Assembly (NCBI GenBank): GCA_902729315.2
Contig: LR746271.1
Span: 4,794,001-4,858,000, forward strand
DNA from: Spirodela intermedia
Lineage: Eukaryota > Streptophyta > Magnoliopsida > Alismatales > Araceae
Length of the DNA stretch: 64,000 nt
Direction: 5' to 3'
Part shown: one piece after another, positions 11,654 to 25,090 of the stretch
Numbering within the stretch: position 1 is the stretch's first letter
Layout of the letters: every line of letters starts with the position of its first letter
Made by a program: the position numbers and the translations under genes
The notes under the pieces: model-generated
Told to the model about the DNA's origin: nothing
The model's database searches: none
The model's input: only the letters and a program-made list of their open reading frames with translations

Positions 11654-13489
11654 ATATCATGGATGTCTTTGGTGTTAACACATATAGAGTATTTTGACAT
11701 ATATAGTGAAAAATGTACTTATGAAGTATTCTTGAATGAGTTAAAGTATAATTTATCTATATACATCATGATTGTGTTCATCATGAAATAAGTATTCTTG
11801 AAAAATATTCAAATTACATATATTGATTATACTTTTTGCAATCCTATAGCTAATAATAAATTGAAGGAGTTACATCTTTTAAGTATATTTCATATTGAAG
11901 TAATACAGCATAATGTTCTTTGAATATACACAAAGTGACCAATGAGATTCGAATATGGTACCTAAGCAATGTGAAAAATGAAGTATCAGTACGAAAAATG
12001 TCTAAAATATCAAAGACACATAATTATAGACATAGAATCTAAACTTTGGAATCAAGTTTAGTGGAAGCAGAAAAAATGAAGGCCGAATTGTTCAAATTAA
12101 AGTATAGGTGAAATTTGAATTTGGATCACTATAGCAACATGTGAAAAGCTAATTGAGATATTCAAAGTAAAAAAATATGATCAGTGACATAATCAAGACT
12201 TGAATTTAAGACCTATAAGATAGTTGAATTGGGCCATTTGCACAAAGTAAAGAAGGAAGTTGATAAATCATTGTCATCTACATAGTCATTGTCATCTACA
12301 TAGTGACATGTCAAAATACTATGTAAAGAAATGACAAAGTGAAAATAACTAAATTTCAACCTAGTATTAAGAGTAAGATGAATTGTCAAAGTTATATATT
12401 TCTCTAGATAAAAAGCCTCTCACACTTTGGATGGTAGCATGTTATTAGAGTTTGTGGATTAAATGATAGGCTCAATGATAATATTTTACCTCAACTCTGA
12501 GGATGTATATCTATTGATAAGTTGAGTACCTTCAGACATTATATCAAGGAGAACGCATACGAGTTGAAAAATCTGATTAGAAGTATGACCAAAGCTTAGA
12601 AGCACATATTTTGGACAATAGTTTGTTAGTAGAAGAGATGGACTAAAGATAAACCAAATGATTTCTTCTGAGTAAAAGTCTAAAAGAAGAAATGTTCATC
12701 TATAAAGTAAAAATCTTTAGAGTTGATATGGAAAATAATTACAATTAGAGTAGAATAATTAAAAGTAAAAAATAATTAAAAGTCACTAAATCATCAATGA
12801 AGCAATAAGAAGATATTCAATTTAATATGATCATCTTTAGATACTAATATGACATGGACCTATAAGATTATATAAAGAACACGTTGAGAATAAATGAACC
12901 TAATATTGAACAATTAAATATTTTATTCATATCACTCACACAGGTTCAAAAGAAAGATCCACTCAACATTCTATAGTAGTGACTATGTACATAAAAAAGG
13001 AATCAAAGTATCATTATACTTGATCAGTTGTAACATTATATAAATCAAACGAATGTATTGAAAGTTGTCTTTCTCTATTAAGCCCTAAGGTAAGGTGGTG
13101 AGTGGAGAGAAGGATAAATTATAAAATGTTGTGAGTCAGAATCCACTCATGAAGAGTATTATTCTTTGAGGGGAAGTATATTTTAGTTTAAGCATGTAGT
13201 GCTATAAGTCAAGACTTGCTCTTGACCAGTGAAATCTCTATGATCAAATTGCTGTGTTGGGAGAGCTGAGTTTGTGAAGTCAAATATATTTCTTTTGGAA
13301 ATAGTAGAAATCTAGAAGAGAAATCTTTTGGTTGATTTAGCCTAGAGAAAGGTGAATTAATATACAATCTATATGTTCATCGTCATTAGAAGTGAGGGAA
13401 AAAGAAACCAGGACAATCACATAATAATGATAAGAACCTTAGATTGAGTTGCATATAAGGTTCATAGACCCTATTATAATATGTTTTGC
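11654..13489. mobile_element. 1.84-kb insertion in unit 1, type unknown
   Basis: The block is absent from the matching part of unit 3 (about 55795). It is bounded by the 9-bp direct repeat ATGTTTTGC at 11645-11653 and 13481-13489. No terminal inverted repeat or coding domain is visible. A 9-bp target duplication would fit a Mutator-like element, but a chance repeat is possible. Confidence 0.3.
12274..12308. repeat. Short tandem duplication
   Basis: The phrase CATTGTCATCTACATAGT occurs twice in a row, inside the 1.84-kb insertion. Confidence 0.7.
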
Positions 13490-14539
13490 CACATTTAACA
13501 CAAGTACAAAACATAGGAAATCAATTTACACCCGAACTCTTGGTAATTTACTTAGCCACATAGAACCCAACACATACTAGTATTATGGGAATATCTTTCT
13601 TATAATTTTTTTGTGAACAATTTAGAAATTTATACTTACATATTGTTCATACTTGTTATATAGTCATTCATATTATTTTTTTTCATGAAATGACATGTCA
13701 TTCATATGCACTCAAGTGATATCCACTAGAGATTACTGACATACTAGGTCATTTATGCATATATACTTTGTTATCCACACTTGGTTCTGATGATGAGTTA
13801 TGTTATCTAAAATTTTATGTTAAATTTTCCATTCTCCTTCGGTTAAGTATACAAGTAACATTGTGCCTTGTGCAACAACATTAGATCTACATTTTTGTCA
13901 TAGACATTGCTAGGCTTGCACTTGCTAAGAAGGTATTTTGAAGAGACACAACTCAAGAAACCATTCCAAAGTTCATAGTATTGATGTTGATATTTAATTT
14001 AAAGGATTAATGAATGTTTTTAAGAGTTGTTCATCAAGAGTGTGTTTGGACAAACAATAGTTTAATCATGAGTTATTTGTATCAATTTAAGAAGAATATT
14101 ACTCTTCTAAGGTGAAACCCATAAATAGGAGTGTCTCACACTAAAAATAAGAGGGAGATGCCACATTGACTAATGTACTAGTTACACGCTAACTTGTGAA
14201 GTTTAGGCTGAAAATGTGATTAAATTAGTTGCGACCCAGCACAATCAAGCTTGGGCAGTAGGTTCAACTAGATTGATAAGATGGCCGCCAACAAAAGATA
14301 ATCAAATTTGAAGGAATGTTTCTGTTATAATCATGAATTTTGTTTGTATTTATATAATGTGCCATTGTTGACACCTTGAGCTGAACTAATAACACTACAA
14401 TTTCAACATTATAGAATTAGTAATTTATCTTTTTGTGTACTTTGTCAACATAAAAACCACAATAGTTCCAAAGGCAACATATAAAAGCACATCTAATAAG
14501 TAAAGAACTGAAATGTCACACTTTAATCAGATTATACCC

Positions 14540-14960
14540 ACAAAATTCATTCTAGACCTGCTTGACACTATTCCAACACCTCTAATAGAGTTTGTCTCTT
14601 CTCCCTCAATGCCAATAGCTCCCATGCCTCTCATTGCTCCCTTCATTAGGTGGAGATTGATTCTATACATAGGGATTCATGACTGACAAAGTCAAGGTGA
14701 AGGTGTGCCTCACCCCTACATCTAAGGCTTATACTTTGATTTGAAGTAAATGTGGGAAGCAAAAGGTGATGGCAGATGGATCTCTTCTGCCCATTTTCGA
14801 GTAATCCCCCCCCCCCCCCCCACGATGTTGCTGTGGCAGTGCCACTTGGTGTTGCAGGTGGGCTTGGAGAGCAAACATCTAGCAGTGTTGTAATACTTCA
14901 ACCTCCCTCTTTGCCTTGATGTCTTCTTGAACATGTTCACTCCAATAATTTTTCTTTTGC
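14540..14960 (-). other. Antisense ORF-like block shared with unit 3
   Basis: A GC-richer patch matching 56745-57060. On the minus strand both copies read like a peptide containing RGVGI and NFVGII, and they differ by a 9-nt in-frame gap. Stops interrupt the unit 1 copy. I do not recognise the family; it may be a remnant of an old gene or of a transposon. Confidence 0.25.
14806..14821. repeat. C16 homopolymer
   Basis: Sixteen C in a row on the + strand; it makes the glycine run in a spurious minus-strand ORF (14722-14940). Confidence 0.9.
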
Positions 14961-16977
14961 TTGTGGGTTTGATCTCCTCGGGAGAAGGAAAAACCTTGCA
15001 TGTGTTTCCTTCAACATAGGAGAAAAACTACACAGGCCCTTTTTTAGAACATGTTGTATGCAAATAAGGTGTAAGAGAAGAATTTATCATTTGAAATAAT
15101 TTTAACACTAATATCTTTTGAATTGTTGAGACTAAAATAATTATGTATTTTTTAATGAAAATAATAAGATATTCAAGTTGTAGGTCTTTAAAATTAATTA
15201 CTTATTTTATAGAAAAATATGTCGCACACTACTATGCTGTTCAAAAAGAGATATAAAAAATTATGGGAAATAATATTCGTTTGTCAATATAAAAAGTAAA
15301 AAATAGTAATTATTATGCAAGATTGTCTAGCATATTATTTAGTAGTCAAAACTTGTAAGGTTAACACCTAGGAATTGAGGGTTGACGCCAATAAGTTTAG
15401 TGTTAACACATGTCACACCTCAAATTTTGGCTGGTGTGAAGATCGGTAAAGAAACTTGTCTAGCCCCACTCTTCAATAAGGTGCAGTCCTTTGTAATATC
15501 GAAAATTTCAGAAGATTATTAAGCCCTCTCTCTAAAGTTTAAGTGTCATATGATATTTGCATTGTCAAAAGCATTGTTTTCTACCAACATATATTTTTGA
15601 ACATATTAAAGTCGGTGTTATATTATTTTTTCAAAGTGAGTCTCAAAATAAATGGCTAAGAAACAATTCAAAAACAATTATGAGTTGATGTAGTAAAAAT
15701 CAACCTCAATTACAAGAAAAGTACATAGAAGGTAAATTTCCATTATAAAAATATTTAAATTATTCTACCTTTGGATGTAGTGTTAATGCTCTAATCTAGT
15801 GTTTAGAAAGGTACTTAAATTTATAGATCTTACTATACATCTTTCTGTTTCTTATATAAAATGAGCTGACTGACTTATAGATAACTTATTTTTGGGTGTT
15901 GTAGCATATGAGAAATAGGGATGAGACAAACTATTATAATACCTATAACTAGGCATTGAGAATGTTCCACTAGCCACGAGGGTGAACCTTTTTAGCAATG
16001 TTTTCACTATTAAACGCAGGAAAAAAAGACAAACATATCCCTATATAAGGTTTGATCTCTCCAAATCCCATTAAAGGATTCAGCTTAAGTGAAACACAAT
16101 TTAACATTTTCTCACAAACATCCATGTAACTCCTCTCAAAAATGATCTTCTATACCCAAAAGTTCTTGAATTCACACAAAGAGGAGCTACATGAAAAAAA
16201 TTTATGAAAAATTATTTTACTACTGTTACTATGTACCTATGGTACAAGAGAAGGTTTTACAAACATTTTGTTCTGAAGTTTTGTCTTGAAAATCATGTGG
16301 TATCATTCATCATTATAATTAAATTCAATTCAAATTTTTGAATTTTCCTTTATGATACTTCAAAAACTTTTAATCATGAAAATATTTGCATTATCAATAG
16401 TTTTCTAAATTTTGAAAAATGACTTTAGTGTTCCATTCTCTAGGAAAAAATGTGTAGCTTCTGAAGCTAGAGAAATCATCTAAAATGAATAAATCATATA
16501 ATTTTGCCTCAAGACACGAAACTTTGGATTGAATGGAAAAATCTATGTGAAGCATCTTAAGGATCTAGGTGTTGAAAGTAAATCATTGAATTTGAATTGT
16601 TATACGCCTTGTGTCTCTTGAATGCAAGCATCACAATTGACTCTTTTCTAAATACGATATCTATTAAGCTTCATATTAAATCCAACTTTGAATATTTCTA
16701 AATAGTTTGCATACTGAAGTCTTAGAAAAAATATAAATCTAAGTCATGCAATAAATTATCTAATGAAAGCCACATAAGATTTCATGAGATTTTGATACGT
16801 ATGTACCATACACTTTTCTTGTCTAAAAGGGGACTTTTAAAGCCTTAAAATAACTATGTTAAAATAAATATCCTCATATCATTTTCTCAATAGCTACAAT
16901 TTGTACCATTTAGTAGATGTATATGAGTAGAACATATATCTACAAAAGTGGTTTTTGAAGTTTAACCTGACCTAGTC

Positions 16978-18675
16978 ATTTTAGATAAAATCATGTTAAT
17001 TTTGAATTTATATAATTTGAAAACACTATTTTTATATTGTTAGAATTATTTATGCAGAAATACATCAATTTTAGATTGATGAAGATCTTCAAAAATAGTG
17101 AAAATTTTCTAGATTGATCATAGGATGTATGAAAATATCAAGTAAAATTTCAGAATTTTTCTCAAAGAATATAATTTTATATGATTTTAAGACTAAAATA
17201 CTGTAATAAAATAATTTTTGAAATAAAAAAAATCAGATGTTGACATCAAGGAAACATCAGCACCTAGTAAAAGAATGATATTGGTGAAGACAAAGTTTTG
17301 TCTAATGATTATTACAAAAGTGATTTCAAACGCCTTGATCAATGAAATTTACATCTTTAAACACCTATTGGATTTTAATGGAATAAAGATGAATTTCAAA
17401 ATTTTGATTAAAAAAAATATTATTAATGAAATATGAAATAAATTTAAACAAGAAAAATAGAGTTCTGACATTGTGATAGTTATGGTCAAAATTTTGGGTG
17501 TTCAAAAGGTCTCTAAATAATGTTTACAACCTTGAAGACTTTCTTTAAACATACACAACGTAAACATTCTCTAAATGCCCATGCAAAGTCCAAAGGTTGA
17601 AATATCTTTAGTGGTTGTCACCTAGTGGAACAAAAGTTAATGAAAATGATTATCTAAGAGCTATGACCAAGTGGAATTAGATTGATGAAGGGAAGTGTGT
17701 CTTAAAGAGCATCCTTAGACCTATGCAACAAGAGGAGGCTCTTATCACAAATGGGGTAAGAGATCTTGACCAATCTCTTGGTGGATCCCATTGCCCTCAA
17801 TGACGTGATCAATAGGGAAAATTTTTCTCTCAAAATTCGTAATTTTAGTTAGATGCAATAGAAGATCCTTGATTTTTATTTATGAAAATTTCATCAACGG
17901 TTGACCATTTTTCTCAATTTTTCTTGTTGATTATTTTCCTAAAAATAACAATGTCAAAATAGAAGAAAACATAAATTTTGGCATCATTGAGCTTTGAACC
18001 TTTGTTTATCACTTAACTACATAAGTGAAGCTAATAAAATTCTCAATATATCCTTCAAATAGTGAACACAGAAATGAATTACTTTCTCCTTATGTCGAGG
18101 AATTTTAGGCATTAATTTAGTCAATGAGAGTTGCTAGTGGTTTAGTACCACATCGGCTAGTTTAGAGCATTTAAGATCTACATAAATCTAAGCTAATTCA
18201 TGTCTTTGACTTCCTTCTCCCAAAAATAAAATGGTCAGGACAACTTAGGAGGAAGTGTGGATGAGGTGGTCTGCCCCCATGCAAAACACATGTGATGAGA
18301 TTATACCTTGCCCCACACATGGGTTCCCTTCTAGTGACTTAGAAGAGGAGTGATGAACACATGTCTATGGGTCCTCAACCACTACACCCTAGCACATGGT
18401 CCCCTTGAGTTTGAGTCCACCCACTTGAGTACAACACACTCCATGGGTCAACAAAGTGCCAACTAGCCAACAGATCCCCCCTTTTATTATTATTATAAAG
18501 TTTATTTTACTTTCTTTTGACTTAAAAATATGAATATAATAATTATATTAAATCATATAAGTCACCATAAATTCATATTAGTCATATAAAATAATGTTTT
18601 TAATTTAAATTAAATATTTAATATATAGAACATATTAGTAATCTAAAATTAACTCGTGATAATAGAGACTTACTA
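16978..18675 (-). mobile_element. Divergent solo LTR, reverse orientation
   Basis: The sequence begins TGACCTAGTC and ends near TTACTA. In the same order as the reverse LTR copies at 25632 and 62598 it shows the TGACATCA...CATCAGCACCTAG box, a GAGTTCTGACATTGTGA box, a TTGTCACCTAGTGG box, a GCAACAAGAGGAGGCTCTT box and a GATCCCCCCTTTTA end. It is clearly related but much more diverged than the other copies. The matching DNA in unit 3 (about 60690) lacks it. Exact ends and target duplication are unclear. Confidence 0.55.
18145..18186 (+). promoter_or_regulatory. USE-like box with degenerate TATA, antisense in divergent LTR
   Basis: GTACCACATCG (18145-18155) matches the plant snRNA upstream sequence element RTCCCACATCG in 10 of 11 places. 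After the same 25-bp spacer seen in the other LTR copies comes CATAAA instead of TATATA. Confidence 0.35.
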
Positions 18676-19446
18676 AGGTGCTAGTCATAAGATGTACTAT
18701 TAAAATACTTTAAAGTCATATAAAAGAAATAAACTCTACTATCAAATACTGTTCTTTAGGTTCTATAAAGGAAAAAATGAGGGTGAATGAATTACTTTTT
18801 TAAAACTCTTATTTGACTTTCAATTATTATCGATATGTTGAATGAAGAGTTATAGATTTTCAACTCACTTGGGCTACTCTTCCTTACAATGACCATTCTC
18901 TTAAATTCCATTATGGTCATACAACCAAAAATCTCAAATACTTCTTGTAGCTTCATAAGATATTTTTGTCTTTAGAAGCCAACAACACTTTTTCTAGGCT
19001 CACAATCTAGAGGGCCACCTTGATTAGCACCTAATCAATCTTCTCTAGGTTTTCTTCTTAGAGATGAGCCACTTCGGTGCTTGAGAAAGAATGTGAAAAT
19101 GAAGTCTCATGATATTATATCCTCTTATGGGTCATTATGAAGGTTGATCCTTGTCTAAGAGGACATTTAGCTAGATTTCTTTTGAGCCTTTAATGGAAAA
19201 CAAAGGTGAGACATGACCACCCAATCTAGTAGTTTTAAGTATTGAAAGAACTAGTCTTATTCCTATCTTTATGGTAGAGTGCCTACTCACAAATCTTACA
19301 AGGATACAATAAAAAATAAAAAATAAAACTCTTAATACTTTGATTAAATTTTAAAATATTATATTTGAGTTATTGGCATTGTATTCAATGGTTATTTAAA
19401 TATGCAAATATTTTCATAATACTCTTTTCTAGATATAGATGGTACT
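18676..19446. other. AT-rich intergenic stretch before the composite element
   Basis: No gene. It aligns with 60690-61544 in unit 3. It ends with the 5-bp target repeat GTACT (19442-19446) of the composite retrotransposon. Confidence 0.6.
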
Positions 19447-19683
19447 TGATAAGTATTCATTATCATGAGTTAATAATTAATAAATAGTATAATTTATCTT
19501 AACTCATGATAAATAGACTTGTATTTGTGTTAAATTATGAAAAGTAGTTTTTAGTTGATTAATGTAAATTTTTGGCTAAATTATGTGATTTCATATGAAT
19601 TTATATAATTTTTATAGTCATATTTTTGAGATAAATGAAGAAACAAATTAAAATAAAAATATAAAAAAAAGGGGGAAACCTAT
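19447..19683 (+). mobile_element. 5' LTR of the host element, first part
   Basis: It starts TGATAAGTATTCATTATCATG and runs to the AAGGGGGAAACCTAT insertion point of the nested solo LTR. It matches the first ~235 bases of the 3' LTR at 29798. Confidence 0.8.
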
Positions 19684-21315
19684 TGATAAGTCTTTATTAT
19701 CATGAGTTAATAATTAGTAAATAATATAGTTTTAGCCTTAACTTATAATAAATAGACTTATATTTGCGTTAAAGTGTGAAAAGTGGTTTTGAGTTGATAA
19801 CGTGAATTTTTGGGTAATTATGTGATTTTATATGAATTTATATGATTTTTATAGTCTTACTTTTGAGATAAATGAAGAAAAAGAAATAAAATAAAAATAA
19901 AGTAAAATGAGGGGGACTCACCAAGCAGTCAGGCCCGCAAGTGGGTTTGGAAGCACAGTCAGAGAGAAGCCACGAGTAGGGGCTTGAGCAACTAGGACCG
20001 ATAGGGGCACGTGTGCATTACTCCCCTTCCATGTCACTAGTGGCCAGTCAATTGTGGGGCAAGGAGTGGTCGTACACATGCGAGAAAGGGACTTGATTGC
20101 AAATGTAATATTACTATATATTCACTAGAAAATTCGACGCACAAATAATGTGGGACTAAACTCACCACATCTTGCCTAGAAGGGCTAGCAACCAATGTAG
20201 GTTCAAATCCTCCTAAAGCCAAAACTCATATTTTTTATCTGATTATCGTGACTTTCTTGCAGATCGTTGGTGAAGTATTAAGCAACCAGAATCGCTGGAT
20301 CATTGACGAAAATCTTGTCAACACAATTCACGGAGCATTGTTACTAAAATTTTTGAATGATTCGTGATAAAAGGATCATGAATCCATTTGAGTAAAACAT
20401 CTTCGATTGATCGACGAATAAGCCATCGTCAGAAAGAAGATGATTCGCTAGGAGATGAGTCACCACCTCTTGAGAGCGTACCAGATGTGATGAAGAGCCT
20501 CCTCTTACTACGTGGACTTGAGGATGAAACATATTGTCACATGCCCCACCTCTATCCAGCTCCTCTCCATCAAGTGACAGCCATCAAAGAGCCGCAAAGT
20601 TGTTTTTTTGCTTCACTAGGTGACAGTTGCCAGAGACGATTCGACGACCCATTTCATTGATCTCTAAACTTCGCAAGGAGATCTAGAGATTGCTTATGTC
20701 GTCTTTGTCCAAGTAGAGCCTTCAAGGCTGTGGACACTACATGACGATCCTCCCGAACGCTTAGCATTCTAATGCATTGCTGACGCATCACCGTTGTGAC
20801 GTCAGAACTTTGTTTTTCTGCTTTCAACTTACTTTCTACTTCATTTAGTGATAATTTGTGTGATTTAAATTTACTAAGATATACTTCATTCAATTATGAT
20901 TCTTCTAGTTTTTATATATCTTAATTTGATCTATTAAATCGTCTGTAATTATTTACATAAAAATCACCAGGTGGAACTCTATTTTCACCTGATTTGCATT
21001 TGTCAGGTGCTGATGTCATCCTGATGTCTGCACCCTTATTCCTCTTTTTTGTGAATTTTAAATATTTGTATTTTTATTTCCTAGTATAAAATTCATAAAA
21101 AATAGGATTCTTTGAGAACAATTTTGAATAATTACTACATATTATATTACATCCCAATGATTGACCTGAAAATTTTTTGCTATTTTTAGAAGTTTTATTA
21201 AATTATACTTGATATATTTGTTTAGAAATACTTCTAAATATCTAAAAAATTATATTTTCTAGTTTTATAAATTTTAAATTTACATGATTTACTATACAAC
21301 GACTAAGTCATGTCA
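19684..21315 (+). mobile_element. Nested solo LTR, same orientation (1632 bp)
   Basis: It begins TGATAAGTCTTTATTATC and ends ACGACTAAGTCATGTCA, with intact TG...CA ends. The flanks are CCTAT (19679-19683) and CCTAC (21316-21320), a target repeat with one mismatch. It keeps far more CG dinucleotides than the host LTR at 29798, as expected of a later insertion. Its small ORFs (for example 20388-20660) are not conserved between LTR copies. Confidence 0.85.
20115..20156 (-). promoter_or_regulatory. USE-like box plus TATA, antisense in LTR
   Basis: On the minus strand GTCCCACATTA (20146-20156) is followed by exactly 25 bp and then TATATA (20115-20120). Confidence 0.4.
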
Positions 21316-21320
21316 CCTAC

Positions 21321-21530
21321 TGACTAGCTAGGCCTATAAGTGGGTTGAAGTGCAGTTAGGGACAACTGTGAGTAGGGGCTCATTCAACTATGGACCAATG
21401 GGGGCATGTGTACCTCTTCTTCCATGTCATTAGTGGTCAGTTGGCTGTGGGACAAATAATTTTTCTCATGACCAATGTGAGTTTGAATCTTACTAGAGTC
21501 AAAAATTCTACTCTTTGAATTTTTATTTCA
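21321..21530 (+). mobile_element. 5' LTR of the host element, second part, truncated
   Basis: It continues the LTR after the nested insertion: the TGACTAGCTAGGCC...AGTGGTCAG phrases match 30035-30160. An internal gap removes the USE/TATA module. Near 21530 the sequence jumps from LTR to gag, so the LTR 3' part, primer-binding site and leader are missing. Confidence 0.7.
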
Positions 21531-21559
21531 ATCGTCATTTTATATATATGGAGTTTTTC

Positions 21560-22540
21560 TCAAAGGCTAGAAGAAACTTTGCATGAGACATGAGAAAAAT
21601 TCAAAGATTTACTTAAGAAGTGTCATGATTATGTTATACCCAAGTGGCAGCTCAATAGAATTTTTTATGATGAATTATTAAAACAACATAGAAATATGGT
21701 TGATTCTATATGTAGAGGAACTTTTATAGAGAAAACCTTGATGAGATTTATAGTGTTTATGAGAATTTAAGTCAAAATTTTAAAGATCAAGCTTCTTTTG
21801 AGTTATATAATAGGGATTAGAAGGAAGAAATTTATGAAATTTCATCATCAAAATGATTAATTAAATATTATAAAAACTTAATTTACTTATTAAAAATATT
21901 AGAAAGTCTCTTAACCTTCAATTTAATTCAAATATTACTTGTCCTATGTATGATGAAAATGATTATTCTGAATTTCAAAGTTAGAATTTAGATCAATTAT
22001 TTCACCCTGTACAAGAACAATTGCAAGTAGCCCACAATTTAAATAGAAATGAGGAGCCTTTTTTTAATTTTTACAATCCTAATTGGATGAATAATTTTCT
22101 GTGGAGAGGCCTAAATAATATTCAAAATTATGAAACACTTAGACTCAATTTAAACTCTAAGTTTCATTCAAAATAAGAAAATAAATTTTTAAAAAAATCA
22201 ACCCTCTCAAATACAACTTGATGCTATGAAAATGATGCAACGATTGAGTCAAATTATAGAGCAAACTATGAATTAAATGATGTTGCAGTAGAAACAAATT
22301 ATAAAGGTTCTTGAGGATAAGAGAGAAGAGGGATAATTACTTACCTCCTCAATCCATAGAAAATTAAGAAAACCATCCAACAATAGGATTTCAGAAAGGA
22401 GAGATTAGTAGCATGAATTTAGAAAAAAACTCATGAAATGAAAATATTAGGACAATAAATATATTAAGGAGTGGGAAAATTTAACTTGATCCTTATCCCT
22501 AAATATTAGAAGAAAAGAAAAATATGGACAACCTAAAATG
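21560..22540 (+). pseudogene. Retrotransposon gag remnant
   Basis: Broken frames read EKFKDLLKKCHDY, FYDELLKQHRNMVDS and later EEPFFNFYNPNWMNNFLW. These correspond to the capsid and the YNPGW-type motif of Athila-group Gag, the structural protein of the particle. Several in-frame stops and frameshifts are present. Confidence 0.7.
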
Positions 22541-22679
22541 AAATCAAATAGGAGTAGTAGAGGATTTTATAGATTCTACCAAAGAAATTCTGAAAGAGAA
22601 GACAACTATTCTATTTTCTAAAGTTTTAAAGTCTAGACAAAAAAATAAAAAGAAACACAATAAAGAAATAAAGAAAATT

Positions 22680-23080
22680 TTATAAGATGTGCAAATTAGT
22701 CTTCCTTTATTCATTAACATTGAACATATTTTTGAATATGTTAGAGTTTTAAAAGAAATGTGTACACCAAAAAGAACACCTAGAGTAGAAAAATTACTTA
22801 TGCAAGGTAATAATTTATTATTAAATGAATTACCATGTGAATTGAGAGATATTGATGTCCCTTTAATTTCGTGTGATATTAGTGGATTCATTTTTCAGAA
22901 TGCATTACTTGACACCAGTATTAGTATTAATTTATTAGCTATAAGTATTTGTGATAAATTTCTATTATTACTTTCTATTATTACTTTATAATTTACTGAT
23001 AGATCCATAAAATATCCTAAAGGTATTTTAGAAAACATGATAGTGATAGTTAAAGGGTGTAAATTTTCAACTTATTTTGT
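22680..23080 (+). pseudogene. Retrotransposon protease remnant
   Basis: An open frame at 22689-22991 contains QISLPL, LCTPKR-like (MCTPKR), NELP, SCDISG and ALLDTSISINLL. The last matches the retropepsin active-site region (D-[TL]-G-A-S-[VI]-N-L-L in the family), with GA replaced, so the enzyme is unlikely to work. It would process the Gag-Pol precursor. Confidence 0.7.
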
Positions 23081-23789
23081 AGTGTTAAAAATAAATTTTA
23101 ATGGAGAATTTTATGATACACCAATCATCTTATGGAGACAATTTTACATACACCAAAGATGAATATTGATTTTTCTATAGATATTGTGAAAAATTTATGT
23201 GGAGATCAATCAATAAAAATTAAAATTTTTGAAGTATCAAATGTTCTTAAGAAATCTCAAGTATAAAATTGTCATACCATAGATCTTTTAGATGATTTTG
23301 ATGATCTAGATGTTATTGATGCTTGTGTGCTAGAAGAATTAGAGGAAATAGATAATATAAATTTAAGAGAAAGAAAGAGGAAGATCAACTGAACTTAGAG
23401 TTGAAACTTCTTCCTTCTAGTTTAAAATATATGTTTTTGGAGGAAAATAATTCATTTCTTGTTATTATTGTAACTGATTTGAGGGACAAATAAGAAGAAA
23501 AATTATTAGATGTACTTCAAAAAAATTAGAAAGCTATTAACTGAAAAATAGATGATCTTAACGGCATTGATATGAGTGTATACATGCACAGCATATACTT
23601 AGAGGAAGGGGCTAAAACTAATAAGGAAACACAACAAAGATTAAATGTTAACATGATGAAAATTGTAAAATAAGAAATTTTAAAGTGGCTGGCTGCTGGT
23701 ATTATTTATTCTATTTCAGATAGCAAATGAGTTAGTCCTACACAAGTGATGCTAAAAAAAATCAAGGATCACAATTATAAAAAACGAAA

Positions 23790-24310
23790 ATAGAGGTGAA
23801 ATACAAACAAATTTAACTACCGGTTGGAGGATTGCATTGATTATACAAAATTAAACCTAACGACTAAAAAATATCATTTTCCCCAACCATTTACTAATTA
23901 AATTCTAGAAAAATTAACTGAAAAAAACTTTTTTTACTTTCTAGATGGATACTCTAGTTATAATCAAATTTATATAAACCCTTTAGATCAAGAAAATATA
24001 ACTTTCACTTGTCCATTTGATACTTTTACTTTGAAACGCATGCCTTTTGGTCTATGTAATACTCCAGCCATATTTCAAAGATATATGTTGTCTATATTTT
24101 CTGATGTGACTAAAAAATATATAGAAATTTGTATGAATGATTTTTCTATTTTTGATGTACATTTGATAAATGCTTAAATCATTTACAATATATACTTGAG
24201 AAATGTATAGAGAAAAAATTAATTTTGACTTGGGAGACATAATTATTTATGATTAAAGAGGGAGTTGTGTTGGGTCATATTATGAGTGAAAGGGGTTTAG
24301 AGGTGGATAG
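23790..24310 (+). pseudogene. Reverse transcriptase remnant
   Basis: One frame reads TTGWRICIDYTKLN, HFPQPF, FLDGYSSYNQI, TFTCPFDTF, KRMPFGLCNTPAIFQR and then CMNDFSIF. This is the Ty3/gypsy RT core in the right order. The catalytic YMDD-type motif reads MND at 24133-24141 (first Asp replaced by Asn), and a TAA lies after HFPQPFTN. The protein is dead. Confidence 0.8.
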
Positions 24311-24519
24311 AGTAAAAATTTATATTATATCTAAAATGAAACCTTTGAATTTAGTAAAATAGATTATATCTTTTTTGAGTCATGCAGGTTATTATAGAAA
24401 ATTTATTCAAGATTTTTTGAAAATTTCTAAACCTCTTACCATGTTATTATCTAAAGTTGTACCTTTTAACTTTAACGAGAAATGTTAAGTTTATTTCTGA
24501 AATAAAAAGATTACTTATT

Positions 24520-25090
24520 GAGGCACCCATTTTACAAGCTTTTAATTGGTCTCTTCCTTTTGAAATATTGTATGATGCATCGAATTACGTAATGAGAGCT
24601 ATTCTAGGACAAAGAAAGAGTCAAAACCCATAGTAATTTCATATGCTAGAAAAAAGATATGAACTAGATAAATGGAAATGGAAAAGAAACGTTTCCAATT
24701 CCTCAAAAGAAGAAACTTTTTCTACATCTATATGATCTACTAAAGTAGATCGGTATTGCTTATATAATGAAAATAGATCTTGCTCTATGGAATCCCAAGA
24801 AAGTATGCTCAATTAAATTATACCACCATTAAAAAAGGGTTGCTAGTTGTAGTATTTTCATTAAAAAGGTTTAGATCATATATTTTGAGAGTTAAAAATA
24901 TTGTGTATACTAATCATGCAGCATTAAAATATTTGTTAAACAAGAAAGAAGCAAAGTCACATTTATTAAGATAGATTTTATTGTTGCAAGAATTTAACTT
25001 AGAAATAAAAGATAAAAAAGCTTTTGAGAGTATTCTTGTTGACCATCTTTCTAGATTGAGTGATACAAGAATAAATGCAGCACCTTTATA
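24520..25090 (+). pseudogene. RNase H remnant
   Basis: Phrases FNWSLPFEILYDAS, GLLVVVFSLKRFRSYIL, VYTNHAALKYLLNKKEAK and LLLQEFNLEIKDKK follow the RNase H domain and connection of Ty3/gypsy Pol. They lie in more than one frame with stops between. The longest open piece is 24780-24974. Confidence 0.75.

Larger units (their letters stand above)
10920..16977. other. AT-rich intergenic tail of unit 1
   Basis: No intact gene is visible. Much of it (10920-11650 and 13490-15490) matches 55000-57530 in unit 3, and 16820-16900 matches 60580-60680. Unit 1 carries an extra 1.84-kb block at 11654-13489. The stretch 15500-16800 is very AT-rich and I recognise nothing in it. Confidence 0.6.

Noticed and set aside
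14722-14940. Minus-strand 72-codon ORF with a glycine run
   Set aside because: The glycines come from a C16 homopolymer and the frame is not shared with unit 3.
20388-20660. 90-codon ORF inside the solo LTR
   Set aside because: Not open in the other LTR copies (for example 30520-30770 and 63300-63570 in reverse), so it is not a conserved LTR gene.
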